The notes: a model not told the origin generated them from the letters alone. A stretch of 64,000 nucleotides of DNA from Candidatus Fredericiella danica (GCA_016713335.1 JADJPH010000021.1:1-64000), one strand, 5' to 3'; shown: positions 9,172-18,050, numbered from the stretch's first letter. A program made the numbers and translations.

Positions 9172-10053
9172 CTACGCTTTAAGCCGATAGGAGACAAAGG
9201 CAATTGTGCGGTTGTCCGGGGACCAGGAGTTCACATTGATGGTGCCCTGACCGCCAAATAACTTCGCCACCAACTTCGACTTCCCACCGCCAGACGAGAC
9301 CAGGCGGATCTCAACGTGCTTGTTCGCCGGGTGATCACCAGGCGCCACATCGTCTTTCCCATAGGCAATGTAAACGACCTGCCTGCCGTCGGGCGACACA
9401 TGCGGGAACCAACAATTGGCATCCTCCTGCACCATCTGCGTCGGGTTGGCGCCGTCCGGCTCCATCCGCCAAATTTGCATCAGCCCGGTGCGCGTGGAGT
9501 TGAACCAGATGTGCCGGCCATCAGGTGAATATTCGGGGCCATCGTCCAGCCCCGGCAGGTCGGTGAGTTGGGTCTCGGGACCGCCCTCAGCGGCAATCGT
9601 GTAGATGTCGTATTGGTCCCCGCGCGCGGCGCAATAGGCCAGGCGCCGGCCATCTGGTGACCAGCCATGCAAATAACTGGGACCGTCCGCCGTCACCAAC
9701 CTCGGGCTGCCGCCCGTAAAGGGAATAATGTAGATCCGCGATGTGGCGTCTTCATAGGTAAAGTGGCTCACGGCGATCTGCGTGTTGTCCGCCGAGAGGA
9801 CATGGTCGTTGTTGCAGTCGATGGCAAAGCCGGTGTTCAGCTCCTGGATTGCGCCGGTTGTCAGTTCATACGTGTACAGGCGTCCCCTGCTGTTATAGAC
9901 CAGCAACCGGCCGTCGCGCGTCCAGTTCGGTGCCTCGATGACGTAATCAAATTCTTGAAGGACCGTCCTGTCCCCGGTCTCTACATCCACCGTTTCCAGA
10001 ATGCTATACGTGTCGCGTTGTGCGATCAACCTGCGAAGTTCGTGAATGTCCAT
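9172..10053 (-). CDS. TolB-like WD40/PD40 beta-propeller protein
   Basis: About 293 residues without signal peptide, containing repeated PD40/WD40-like blades: PNWTRDGRLLVYNSRG, HGWSPDGRRLAYCAARG, PEYSPDGRHIWFNSTRTG, PHVSPDGRQVVYIAYG and NSWSPDNRTIAFVSY. Such propellers are annotated as TolB-like or DPP_IV-like WD40 domains and bind ligands or proteins; no catalytic domain follows. Start ATG at 10053 lies behind GGGGGAATAC. It is divergently transcribed from the EamA transporter, and their 5' ends are 66 bases apart. Confidence 0.8.
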   Translation of the reverse strand: MDIHELRRLIAQRDTYSILETVDVETGDRTVLQEFDYVIEAPNWTRDGRLLVYNSRGRLYTYELTTGAIQELNTGFAIDCNNDHVLSADNTQIAVSHFTYEDATSRIYIIPFTGGSPRLVTADGPSYLHGWSPDGRRLAYCAARGDQYDIYTIAAEGGPETQLTDLPGLDDGPEYSPDGRHIWFNSTRTGLMQIWRMEPDGANPTQMVQEDANCWFPHVSPDGRQVVYIAYGKDDVAPGDHPANKHVEIRLVSSGGGKSKLVAKLFGGQGTINVNSWSPDNRTIAFVSYRLKA

Positions 10054-10083
10054 ATTTGTATTCCCCCAAACCGGCGCCTCTGT

Positions 10084-10113
10084 TTGAAGGGTATTATAAG
10101 GGACAGCTACAAT
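10084..10113 (+). promoter_or_regulatory. Candidate promoter for a leaderless EamA transcript
   Basis: TTGAAG (10084-10089) and TACAAT (10108-10113) are spaced by 18 bases. Only 6 bases separate the -10 box from the ATG at 10120, so transcription would start at or next to the start codon and no Shine-Dalgarno sequence is present. Confidence 0.45.
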
Positions 10114-10119
10114 ATCGGC

Positions 10120-11013
10120 ATGCATCCTACTGCCCGCAGCGCCAGGCTTAGCCTCCTCGAAATTCATCTTGCCGTGTTGCTGGCCGGTGGCGCCGGGCTC
10201 TTTGCCAAATTTGTGCCGGTCAGCCCGGCGGTACTCACAGCGGGACGCACCCTCTTTGGTAGCCTGACGCTGTTGCTGTTCGCCCTCCTGATCAAGGCGA
10301 GTCTGCGTCCCCGGCGTCCGCGTGACCTGTTTGTCATGCTGCTGGCGGGCGCCATCCTGGCGGCGCACTGGTTTACATTCTTCCTTTCCATCCAGGTCTC
10401 CACCGTGGCCATCGGATTGCTGGCATTCTCCACCTTCCCGTTATTTGTCACGTTTCTAGAACCACTCGTCTTTCGCGAGCGCCTGCATGGCCGCGATATC
10501 GTCATGGCCATCGTCGTGGTGGCAGGGTTGATGCTGGTGACGCCCAGTTTCGATGTGACCAACACACTTACCCAGGGTTTGCTCTGGGGGGTGCTGTCGG
10601 CCTTTACTTTTGCAGTGTTGGCGCTGCTCAACCGGGCCTATGTCCGGGCTTATCCGCCGGTAACGGTCTCCTTTTATCAACAGGCCTTTGCCTTTGTCTG
10701 CATGGCGCCCTTTGCACTGCAATGGGACGGCGCCCTGACCGGGCAGGATTGGTTGATGTTGGTCATTTTGGGGATCGTTTTTACGGCGCTGGGGCAGGGG
10801 CTGATCGTTGCGAGTCTGCGCCATCTGCGCGCCCAGACGGCCAGCGTCATCTTTGGCCTGGAGCCGGTCTATGGGATCTTGCTCGCCTGGCTTCTGCTCG
10901 GCGAGGTACCCGCCCTGCGCACGCTCCTTGGCGGGGCGATCATTCTGGGGGCCGTGTTGTGGGCGTCGTTACAACATCGTTCTTCCAAACCAATTGAGAT
11001 TTCGACGGGGTGA
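10120..11013 (+). CDS. EamA/DMT-family transporter
   Basis: A 297-residue inner-membrane protein with ten hydrophobic segments in two repeated halves, as in the drug/metabolite transporter superfamily (EamA, RhaT-like). The conserved end of the second half is visible as SVIFGLEPVYGILLAWLLLGE. The start at 10120 follows a -10 box so closely that the mRNA may be leaderless; the longer frame from 9667 would run antisense through the propeller gene. Substrate unknown. Confidence 0.88.
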   Translation: MHPTARSARLSLLEIHLAVLLAGGAGLFAKFVPVSPAVLTAGRTLFGSLTLLLFALLIKASLRPRRPRDLFVMLLAGAILAAHWFTFFLSIQVSTVAIGLLAFSTFPLFVTFLEPLVFRERLHGRDIVMAIVVVAGLMLVTPSFDVTNTLTQGLLWGVLSAFTFAVLALLNRAYVRAYPPVTVSFYQQAFAFVCMAPFALQWDGALTGQDWLMLVILGIVFTALGQGLIVASLRHLRAQTASVIFGLEPVYGILLAWLLLGEVPALRTLLGGAIILGAVLWASLQHRSSKPIEISTG

Positions 11014-11349
11014 TTGTGACGCAGCGACTATTTGTATACGGCACATTGGCGCCGGGGCGACCGAACGAGCATATACTTGCGCCGCTGGGCGGTGCCTGGG
11101 AACCGGCTACGGTGCGGGGGTATCTCAAGCGCGAGGGTGGGGGGCGGCGCTGGGGAGACCTTTCGGTCTAGTGCTCGATGATGCCGGCGAAGAGGTGAGG
11201 GGTTGGTATTTTCGTCTGAAAACCTTGGTGAGTTCTGGGAGACCCTGGATGAATTTGAAGGTGCGGAGTATGAGCGGGTCCTGCAGGAAGTGCGCCTCGC
11301 AGACGGCGCCGCAGTCGCAGCTTATATGTACGTGATTCGGCGGGATTGA
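11010..11349 (+). pseudogene. Gamma-glutamylcyclotransferase/AIG2-like protein, two frameshifts
   Basis: Three frames placed end to end rebuild an AIG2/GGCT-like protein of about 110 residues. Frame A (GTG at 11010, overlapping the transporter stop) reads QRLFVYGTLAPGRPNEHIL and APLGGAWEPATVRGYLKREG. Frame B reads WGAALGRPFGLVLDDAGEEV. Frame C reads ENLGEFWETLDEFEGAEYER and ends YMYVIRRD at 11349. YGTL is the conserved substrate loop, and the Glu in DEFEG is the expected catalytic base. The shifts sit in G-rich runs (gggtggggggcgg), so sequence error is possible. Confidence 0.65.
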
Positions 11350-11350
11350 A

Positions 11351-11827
11351 ATTCAGCCGGAGCACTGCCGGCTTGCGGATCTGTGGGCCGCCAGCACCCG
11401 TGTGATTCGCACGAGTGTCGATCCAAAGGGTCTTGCGCTGAGTTGCGAAATTGAACCCGCCGATCTGGAGATCTTTAGCGACAGAAATGCTATCGTTCAT
11501 GTCCTGCAAAACTTGCTCGAAAACGCTGTTAAGTTCACGCCCCAGGGCGGGCAAATCGGCTTTCGCGCTGCAGTCGAGGAGGCGCACGCCAATGTGCAGT
11601 TGATCGTATGGGCCACCGGCATTGGCATCGACCCAAACGACCATGTGCGCATCTTCCAGCCGTTTGTCCAACTAGACAGTGCTCTCTCGCGGCGATACGA
11701 GGGAATTGGCCTTGGGCTGGCCTATGCGGCTCGCATGGTGAACCTATTGGGCGGCACGCTGACCATTGAGAGTGAACTGGGCGCCGGCAGCTGCTTCATC
11801 GTGACGTTGCCGTATGGGAATCACTGA
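11351..11827 (+). pseudogene. Orphan HATPase_c fragment of a PAS histidine kinase
   Basis: The ATP-binding C-terminal domain of a histidine kinase of the same kind as the three long kinases in this window, with no DHp or PAS domains in front. N box NLLENAVKFTP, F-box-like IFQPFVQLD and G2 box GIGLGLAYAARMVNLLGG are present. The G1 box reads WATGIGID where its relatives have WDTGIGI, so the adenine-contacting Asp is replaced by Ala. It begins abruptly at the end of the GGCT remnant with no start codon or ribosome site of its own. A truncated, probably inactive relic. Confidence 0.7.
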
Positions 11828-11854
11828 GTTGGATCTACAGGGTGCACTCCTAGA

Positions 11855-11962
11855 ACCAAACCCTCCCGCTATGCCACCGAGGAAAGATTGAAGAAGAATC
11901 CCACTGCGTCTCTGCGGGAGGTCTTTCGCTCTTCCCCCCTTTGCGGCCTGGCGGGAGGGTTT
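11855..11962. repeat. Foldback repeat sharing ACCAAACCCTCCCGC with the 59.6-kb element
   Basis: AAACCCTCCCGC (11858-11869) pairs perfectly with GCGGGAGGGTTT (11951-11962). ACCAAACCCTCCCGC (11855-11869) is identical to 59613-59627, the terminal arm of the larger foldback element. It lies between two convergent genes (kinase relic and arsM), so it may also act as a transcription barrier. Confidence 0.65.
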
Positions 11963-11978
11963 AGCGCCTGATCTTCAG

Positions 11979-12812
11979 CTACACTGGGCGGTGGGCGGAG
12001 ATGTTGCTGCTGGTGAAGCGGCGCACCAGTTCTTTGGCGACCTCTGCCGGAATGCCCTGCGCTGCCATCTGCGCATCTTCGCCAAACTCTTCAATCGCAT
12101 AGCGATGCTGCACGTCCACCTGAATGTCGACAAACCCAGCCGAAGCCAGCAGCGCACGATACTGGTCGACAGTCAAGGCGCCGGCGATACAGCCCGCCCA
12201 ACTGAGTGCGGCGCGGATCTGCGCTTCGCTGACGGGCAGGTCGTCAAGCACACCGTCCACAACAATGTCGGACACCGCCAGCTTGCCGCCGGGGCGCAGC
12301 ACGCGATACGCTTCGGTCAACGTCTGCCCTTTGTCCGGCGAGAGGTTGATAACGCAGTTGGAGATAATCACGTCAACCGTCTTCTCGGGCAGTGGAATGT
12401 CTTCGATCTGGCCCTTGAGAAACTCGACGTTCGTCACCCCGGCATTGGCGGCGTTGCGCCGTGCCAGTTCTAACATGTCATCGGTCATGTCAACGCCATA
12501 GACAAAACCTGTGGAGCCGACCTTCTTGGCCGCCAACACCACGTCGAATCCGCCACCGGAACCCAGGTCAAGGACGACACTGCCCGGTTCGAGTGCAGCG
12601 ATCGCGGTGGGGTTACCACAGCCCCACGTGGCGCCCGCCATGTCATCTGGCAACAGGGCCAGTTCCTCAGCACCGTACAGGGTAATCGCATCACTGCAGT
12701 TGCTCCCGCCATTGCTCCCGCAGCAACTAGAGCCAACGTTGCGGGCGCGCTCGCTGTAATGTTCGCGCACTTCGATGTGGATCAGTTCGGGAGTTTCGAT
12801 TGGAGTACTCAT
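11979..12812 (-). CDS. arsM: Arsenite S-adenosylmethionine methyltransferase
   Basis: A 277-residue SAM-dependent methyltransferase that methylates As(III). SAM motif I is VLDLGSGGGFDVVLAAKKVG. Cysteines are in the positions expected of ArsM: an N-terminal SSCCGSNGGSNCSD cluster, GATWGCGNP, ISNCVINLSPDK and SWAGCIAGAL. The gene follows arsR by about 70 bases on the same strand and should be induced by arsenite through ArsR. AGAGAGG precedes the ATG. Methylarsenicals can be volatile or excreted; no arsenite pump is adjacent. Confidence 0.93.
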   Translation of the reverse strand: MSTPIETPELIHIEVREHYSERARNVGSSCCGSNGGSNCSDAITLYGAEELALLPDDMAGATWGCGNPTAIAALEPGSVVLDLGSGGGFDVVLAAKKVGSTGFVYGVDMTDDMLELARRNAANAGVTNVEFLKGQIEDIPLPEKTVDVIISNCVINLSPDKGQTLTEAYRVLRPGGKLAVSDIVVDGVLDDLPVSEAQIRAALSWAGCIAGALTVDQYRALLASAGFVDIQVDVQHRYAIEEFGEDAQMAAQGIPAEVAKELVRRFTSSNISAHRPV

Positions 12813-12884
12813 TGTTCGTGACCTCTCTTGACTAATAGATTGACGTTCTTCGATATATCGAGTAAAAAGGGGACTGCGGTCTAC

Positions 12885-13328
12885 TTACGTACGCGCAGCC
12901 CTGCCGTAGATCGCGTCCACAATGCTGCGCAAGGTGTCGAGCGTCTCCATGCGCACGAAGTAATGCACCCACAATCCCTGCTGTTCACCGTCGATGATTT
13001 GCGCCTGGCGCAGGACCTTCAGGTGGTGAGAGATGGTCGGTTGGCTCAAGTTGAACTGGTCTTCGATGTCACAGACACAGACCTGCCCGGCGTACCGGCT
13101 CAACAACTCCACGATTTGCAGCCGCACCGGGTTGCCCAACGCTTTGAAGATGTTCGCCAGTTTTTCGGCGTCCACTGCGCTTAGTACAAGGTTGAAGGCG
13201 TCCGGCGTCGTGCAACAGGCCGCGCCTTCGGCACTAGGCACGCAGCAACTCTCGGTGTTTTCGACCGGTGCATGGACGGTGATCAGTTGTGGTGGAACGT
13301 GCTGTAGTTGCGTCATAAACCAGGCCAT
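12885..13328 (-). CDS. arsR: ArsR-family arsenic-responsive repressor
   Basis: About 147 residues with a winged-helix domain (LANIFKALGNPVRLQIVELL, then NLSQPTISHHLKVLRQA). The metal site is visible as VCVCDIEDQF on the recognition-proximal helix, the ELCVCDL-type site of classical ArsR. Two further Cys pairs (SCC, ACC) lie in the N-terminal tail. Start choice is uncertain between ATG 13328, ATG 13316 and TTG 13337. The operator array lies directly upstream. It controls itself and arsM. Confidence 0.9.
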   Translation of the reverse strand: MAWFMTQLQHVPPQLITVHAPVENTESCCVPSAEGAACCTTPDAFNLVLSAVDAEKLANIFKALGNPVRLQIVELLSRYAGQVCVCDIEDQFNLSQPTISHHLKVLRQAQIIDGEQQGLWVHYFVRMETLDTLRSIVDAIYGRAART

Positions 13329-13341
13329 GAAAACCAACTGG

Positions 13342-13385
13342 ATTGATAAACATCAATATAGCACTTGTATTGATGATTGTCAATA
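13342..13385 (-). promoter_or_regulatory. ArsR operator array
   Basis: Three overlapping AT-rich dyads precede arsR: ATTGAT-AAAC-ATCAAT (13342-13357), CATCAATA-N9-TATTGATG (13351-13375) and TATTGA-N6-TCAATA (13368-13385). Known ArsR sites are TTGAT/ATCAA-type inverted repeats, so this is very probably the repressor-binding region and overlaps the promoter. Confidence 0.75.
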
Positions 13386-13434
13386 TAGGAAATTTCGCTG
13401 AGTGGGTTTCGTGGTTTTAGGGTCTGGCGAGAAG

Positions 13435-14127
13435 TCAGTGCACCTCATCCCGAATGACCCGCCCATCGGCGAGTTCGATCGTCCGGCCCGTGCGGGCAGC
13501 AAGGGCGCGGCTGTGCGTGACCATCAGGAAGGTTTTGCCGGTGTCAACCCACTCCTGAAATAGGTCAAAGCAGGCCGCGGCCGAACGGGGGTCCTGCCGG
13601 CCCGTCGGCTCATCGCCGAAGATCAGCCGCGGGTCATTGGCATTGGCGCGTGCGATGGCCGCGCGCTGTTGGTCGCCGCCGCTCACGCGTGACGGCAGCC
13701 AGGTGGCGCGCTCCGCCAGGCCAACCTGGTCGAGTAAGGCGGCGACCCGCGCCGTGCGTTCCAGGGGCGTGTACAGATCGGCCAATTCCATCGGCAGCCG
13801 GATGTTCTGGGCCACGGTCAGCCCCGGCACCAGGTTGAAAAACTGGAAGACGATCCCGATCTCCCGTCGCCGCCAATGGGCCAGACCGTCCTCGCTCAGA
13901 TCCTTTAGCCGCTGGCCGTTCACAAACACCTCACCGCTTGTCGGGCGGTCGACGCCGGTGAGCATGTTCAACAGCGTCGACTTGCCGCTGCCTGATTGCC
14001 CGACGATGGCAACGAATTCACCCTCGTGGACCTGAAAACTGATGTCCTTAAGCACCTCGACCTCGTGGTGGCCCACCGGGAAGCGCTTGGTCACCTGCTG
14101 CACATCGATCAGCAGTTTGCTACTCAT
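13435..14127 (-). CDS. ABC transporter ATPase, MacB/LolD type
   Basis: A 230-residue ATPase starting at ATG 14127, which overlaps the permease stop (ATGAGTAG). Walker A is GQSGSGKST, the Q-loop is FQFFNLVPGLT, the signature is VSGGDQQR, Walker B is LIFGDEPTG, and the H-loop is MVTHS. Its D-loop reads GRQDPRSA instead of the usual GNLDS, and ANAND replaces ALAND before Walker B, so this copy departs from its sister ATPase at 16539-17258. It may form a heterodimer with it on the FtsX-type permease. Confidence 0.88.
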   Translation of the reverse strand: MSSKLLIDVQQVTKRFPVGHHEVEVLKDISFQVHEGEFVAIVGQSGSGKSTLLNMLTGVDRPTSGEVFVNGQRLKDLSEDGLAHWRRREIGIVFQFFNLVPGLTVAQNIRLPMELADLYTPLERTARVAALLDQVGLAERATWLPSRVSGGDQQRAAIARANANDPRLIFGDEPTGRQDPRSAAACFDLFQEWVDTGKTFLMVTHSRALAARTGRTIELADGRVIRDEVH

Positions 14128-16546
14128 AGGCAAGACTCTCCTGCACGCTGGCCTTGATGGCGCGTTGGGCCGGTCCAATGCTGGCCAGGACGCCGATCAC
14201 ACTGGCCAATACAAGCCAGAACGCAATGGCCGCCCATGCGTATTGGAAGACGATGCTGATCCCGATCGTGGCGGCCACCTGCTCCGCCAGGGCGACCGCC
14301 ACGGGATAGCTACAGAGCAGCGTGATCACCCAACTCAGCCAGCCGAAGATCAGACCCTCGGACATGAAGAGGGTGCGGATGGTGCGCGGTGTGGCGCCAA
14401 TGGCCCGGAGCACGCCAATCTCCCGGCGGCGCTCCAATACGCTGATCGACAGCACGCCGCTCAGCGCAATCCCGCCGACCGCGGCGACGATCACGGCCAT
14501 CACCATCAGCAGCATCGAGATGACGCGGAGGTTTTCAGACTGCCGCGTGCTGCGTTGGTAGACCGTGTCATTTTGTGTGATTGTGGCCTGGATGCCCAGG
14601 TCGTCGTAGAATTCGCGAAGCTCATTGGCAAATGCCGGGGCAGCGGCGGCGTCACTCAGGCTGGCCTGGACGAGCACCCGATTGCCCACTCGGCCGTCGT
14701 GTAACTCGGTGAGCAGCGTGTCGCGCGGGACCATGCCCATGCGGCTGAGGTTGCGGATATTGGGGTCGATGAAGACCCCAACGACCTGCCACTCCTCTTC
14801 GCTGATCCAGATGGAACGCCCATCGGCGGCAGGCAGCTGTACATGCACCCAATCTCCCGGTCCAACGCCAAGTTCGGCGGCCACGCCTTCGGCCAGCACA
14901 ATAGCGTGGGTATCCCCTGGTTCGAGCCAGCGCCCCGCCACCATTTGCGCCTCATAGGCGGCCGAGGGGAGGGGGATGCCGTTGAGTTCTACCGCGCGTG
15001 CCGAGACCGTGCTGGCCGGATCGCTGGGCTTGACGACGCCGGCCAGCGTGCGCCAGATTTCCACCTGTTCCACCCCCGGGTAGGTTGCAATCCGTTCGAG
15101 TTGCGTCCAGCGTTCGGGCCGCGCAAGGTCGATTTGAACTGGAAACTGGTAGAGTTCAGTGAAAAGGCCGCGCGACGCATAGCTGAGCGTACTCTGCGTG
15201 CTCATGACTGCTACGAGCGCGACGCCGGCGCCCGCCAGAGCCAACTGTGTGAGGAGTAGTCGTTTCCAGTTCCGAAACGCGTTGCTGATGGCCAGCGAGA
15301 AGACACGGGAGAGCCAACTCAGCCGTCCCACGAACTCATCCAGCGCGCTGCCGTCGCCGCTGAGGCCGTAGGAATTGATCGCCTCGCGTACAGTGATACG
15401 CGCACCGCCAAAGATGGGCGGCAGCGCGACCAGCACCGGTAGAAACAGACAGATCGCAGCCTGAATCAGCAGTGGCCCAAATTCGACCCGGAACGGACCG
15501 GGGGTGACACCCAGGCGCGTCACGAGGAGCGTACGCAGACCGTTGGCCGCGAGGATGCTCAGCGGCAGCGAGATGATGAGGGCGCAGACGCCATATGTGG
15601 CGACGATGGTGAGATAGACCGCCAGGATCTGGCGGCTACTGGCGCCGATCGCCTTCAGTTCACCGATTTGTGCGGTCTGCTGGGTAATGATCGCATTGAC
15701 GGTGTTGTAGATCAGCAACAGGCTGAGCAGCATGGTTACGATGCCGATCGTTTGCATCACAAAGCCCATGCCATTGATGAGATCGTGCGACCAACTGAGC
15801 GCCGGGTCGATCGAGTAGGTGCGCTCCGTCGACGCAGGAGTGGCGGTCAGTCCTAGATCTTTGAGGTCGGCCTGGAGCGCCGCCGCGGCCGCGGCCGCGC
15901 GTTCCGGGGTGTAGTCGGGAACGCTGGCATAGAGAAACTGGTAGCGATCGCGGCCGGTCAAGTCCGCAAAGTGCGCTCGCGTCGTGTAGAAGACCGGCGT
16001 CCCCCCCAGACTGGCGGGCAGGGTGACGCGGTTGTAGACGGTCCCGATAATCGGCGCCGTGACAACATGGTCATCGATGTTCAGTTCGACCTGGTCGCCG
16101 ATGGCGATTGGATAACCGCGCTCAACGGCCATCTCGCGCCGGGTTGGCCACGCACCGGATTCGAGCGAAAGAATGGAGAGTTTCTGATTGGTGTAGTCAT
16201 CGCGAGCCACCAACGTCGCTGCCTGCCAGGGGGTGTCCGGGGCTGGGCGCCACTTGATAGCGTATTCCATCTGTCCTTCAACCGCGCTGAGATCCGGGCG
16301 GGTCTCAAGATGTTCCACCAGGTCGGCGGGTGCGCCCTCGACCACGCGGAGGCGGATGGCCGGCGCCGATGACGCGGACCAACTGCGTTCGGTGTCTTTG
16401 ATCACCCCCTGGAGCGAACCGAGGATCATACCGACGGCGAAAGCGCCGATGGCAATGGTCAAGATCGCCTGGACCGTACGCTGGCGGGCGCCCCAGAGAT
16501 CGAACCACACCTTATTCCGCAGGGTGGTGGTGAAAACATCATGCAT
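14120..16546 (-). CDS. FtsX/MacB-type ABC permease with two FtsX domains
   Basis: About 808 residues starting at ATG 16546, overlapping the upstream ATPase stop. There is an N-terminal transmembrane helix (TVQAILTIAIGAFAVGMILG), a long extracytoplasmic region, then two FtsX domains. The first is near residues 270-400 (IVTMLLSLLLIYNTVNAI, then the QIGELKAIGAS coupling helix). The second is at the C-terminus (RREIGVLRAIGATPRTIRTLF). This is the large ABC3 permease class used for lipoprotein or macrolide-type export. It is flanked by two ATPase genes and lies under a TetR repressor. Confidence 0.9.
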   Translation of the reverse strand: MHDVFTTTLRNKVWFDLWGARQRTVQAILTIAIGAFAVGMILGSLQGVIKDTERSWSASSAPAIRLRVVEGAPADLVEHLETRPDLSAVEGQMEYAIKWRPAPDTPWQAATLVARDDYTNQKLSILSLESGAWPTRREMAVERGYPIAIGDQVELNIDDHVVTAPIIGTVYNRVTLPASLGGTPVFYTTRAHFADLTGRDRYQFLYASVPDYTPERAAAAAAALQADLKDLGLTATPASTERTYSIDPALSWSHDLINGMGFVMQTIGIVTMLLSLLLIYNTVNAIITQQTAQIGELKAIGASSRQILAVYLTIVATYGVCALIISLPLSILAANGLRTLLVTRLGVTPGPFRVEFGPLLIQAAICLFLPVLVALPPIFGGARITVREAINSYGLSGDGSALDEFVGRLSWLSRVFSLAISNAFRNWKRLLLTQLALAGAGVALVAVMSTQSTLSYASRGLFTELYQFPVQIDLARPERWTQLERIATYPGVEQVEIWRTLAGVVKPSDPASTVSARAVELNGIPLPSAAYEAQMVAGRWLEPGDTHAIVLAEGVAAELGVGPGDWVHVQLPAADGRSIWISEEEWQVVGVFIDPNIRNLSRMGMVPRDTLLTELHDGRVGNRVLVQASLSDAAAAPAFANELREFYDDLGIQATITQNDTVYQRSTRQSENLRVISMLLMVMAVIVAAVGGIALSGVLSISVLERRREIGVLRAIGATPRTIRTLFMSEGLIFGWLSWVITLLCSYPVAVALAEQVAATIGISIVFQYAWAAIAFWLVLASVIGVLASIGPAQRAIKASVQESLAYE

Positions 16547-17258
16547 AGGCCGGCGCTCCCTGGTCGTGGGCAACGCGGCCTTCTGACAATTCAATCTGGC
16601 GCGGCATGCGGGCGGCAAGTTCCTCGTCTTGCGTCACCATCACGACGGTCTTCCCGGCGGCGACCAACTCTGCAAATAGGTCAAAAACGATCTGAGCGGA
16701 GCCGCTGTCAAGGTTGCCGGTCGGCTCGTCGCCCAGAATGATCGGTGGATCATTGGCCAGCGCGCGGGCGATGGCCGCACGCTGTTGCTGGCCGCCGCTG
16801 ACCCGGCCGGGGAGTTTGTGAATCTGATCCTCAAGGCCGACGCGCGTAAGCAATTGAGCGGCCCGGGTGCGCCGTTCGGCGCGCGTGTAGCGGTTGGCCA
16901 ACTCCATCGGCAGCATGACGTTGTTGAGCAGGGTCATCGTCGGTAGCATCTGGAAAAACTGGAAGACGATGCCCAGATTCTCGCCGCGCCAGCGGGCTAG
17001 TTCAGCCTCCGGCATACGTTGGACTGCGCGGCCGTCGACCAGCACGTCGCCTGCCGTCATCCGGTCGACGCCGGAGAGCATGTTCAAGAGCGTTGACTTG
17101 CCGCTGCCGGACGGGCCGACGACGGCGACAAACTCGCCTGGCCAGATCTGCAGCGAGATGCTCCGCAGCGCGGAAACCGTGGTTGGGCCAACGTGATAGC
17201 TCTTCGTGAGGTCGCGCACCTGGATCAGAGGTGACCGGCTAGAAAGGTCGTGGTTCAT
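16539..17258 (-). CDS. ABC transporter ATPase, MacB/LolD type
   Basis: A 239-residue ATPase with canonical motifs: Walker A GPSGSGKST, signature VSGGQQQR, Walker B IILGDEPTG, and D-loop GNLDSGS. The H-loop position reads MVTQDEE, with Gln in place of the usual His, which could slow hydrolysis. Start ATG 17258 is 7 bases after the TetR stop, making tetR-ATPase-permease-ATPase one transcription unit. Confidence 0.88.
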   Translation of the reverse strand: MNHDLSSRSPLIQVRDLTKSYHVGPTTVSALRSISLQIWPGEFVAVVGPSGSGKSTLLNMLSGVDRMTAGDVLVDGRAVQRMPEAELARWRGENLGIVFQFFQMLPTMTLLNNVMLPMELANRYTRAERRTRAAQLLTRVGLEDQIHKLPGRVSGGQQQRAAIARALANDPPIILGDEPTGNLDSGSAQIVFDLFAELVAAGKTVVMVTQDEELAARMPRQIELSEGRVAHDQGAPAYA

Positions 17259-17265
17259 GGTTTGC

Positions 17266-18006
17266 TCACAGTCTGGCGTCGAGCGACGGAAAGAACATTG
17301 GCCGCCAATCGTCTTGATCTTTTTGCTCGGGGAATAGGGTTGCAAGCACGCAATTCACGTGCTTTTCCACCTGATCCGGGGCGAGCAGGTCCACTCTACA
17401 AAGTCCATTCGCAAAGGCTGTGACCGCAAAAGGCACGGCGCCGAGCATCATCAATGCAAGCAGAAAGGTGTCGTCCGTGAATTGGGGCAGACCGCCGGCG
17501 CGCTGCATTGCCTGAAAGCGCGGCGCCATTCGCGCCCGGATGGGAGCAATCTGCTCCATGAAGTAGGCCAACCGCGGTCCGCCCGCCATTCCTTCGTGTA
17601 GTAGCAATCGGGTCATATCGGGCTGGCTTGCGGCCGTCAGGATTAAGAGTCGCGCACCAGCCTTGAGCATCTCGGCTGGCGTACAACCTTGCTGTTCGGC
17701 ATCTGCCAGCAGCGGGGCGAGTTCGGCAAGGTAGTCGGCGACGCAGGTGTCGATCACGGCGCGCCAGATATCTTCCTTGGAGCCGAAATGGTGGCGCAGG
17801 AGACCATGCGTGACACCCGCCTGGGTGGCGATGTCGCGAAGGCTGACGCCTTCGAAACCCCGCGCGGCAAAGACGTTGCGGGCGCTTTCAACAATGCGCT
17901 GGCGGGTCTGCTGTGCCCGCGTCGGGCTGTCGCCCGCTCGACTTTGGTTTTGTCTGGTCCGCCATGCCTGGCTCCACTCCTTCGCATCCGGCGCGATGCT
18001 ATCCAT
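17266..18006 (-). CDS. TetR-family transcriptional repressor
   Basis: About 246 residues. The N-terminal HTH is RQRIVESARNVFAARGFEGV followed by LRDIATQAGVTHGLLRHHFG. The C-terminal ligand domain is helical and hydrophobic (LMMLGAVPFAVTAFANGL). Start ATG 18006 is chosen because the consensus promoter and a 23-bp dyad lie just upstream. It heads the ABC/FtsX cassette and probably represses it until a toxic substrate of the exporter is present. Confidence 0.88.
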   Translation of the reverse strand: MDSIAPDAKEWSQAWRTRQNQSRAGDSPTRAQQTRQRIVESARNVFAARGFEGVSLRDIATQAGVTHGLLRHHFGSKEDIWRAVIDTCVADYLAELAPLLADAEQQGCTPAEMLKAGARLLILTAASQPDMTRLLLHEGMAGGPRLAYFMEQIAPIRARMAPRFQAMQRAGGLPQFTDDTFLLALMMLGAVPFAVTAFANGLCRVDLLAPDQVEKHVNCVLATLFPEQKDQDDWRPMFFPSLDARL

Positions 18007-18007
18007 A

Positions 18008-18050
18008 CGTATAGTATAAAATAGTGTACGGGTGGAACCCAATTTGTCAA
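18008..18050 (-). promoter_or_regulatory. tetR promoter and operator
   Basis: Reading the minus strand, TTGACA (complement of 18045-18050) and TACACT (complement of 18023-18028) are 16 bases apart. A 23-bp imperfect palindrome (18008-18030, arms CGTA..AGTA, 8 of 11 pairs matched) covers the -10 box and the start region, a typical TetR operator position. Confidence 0.6.
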
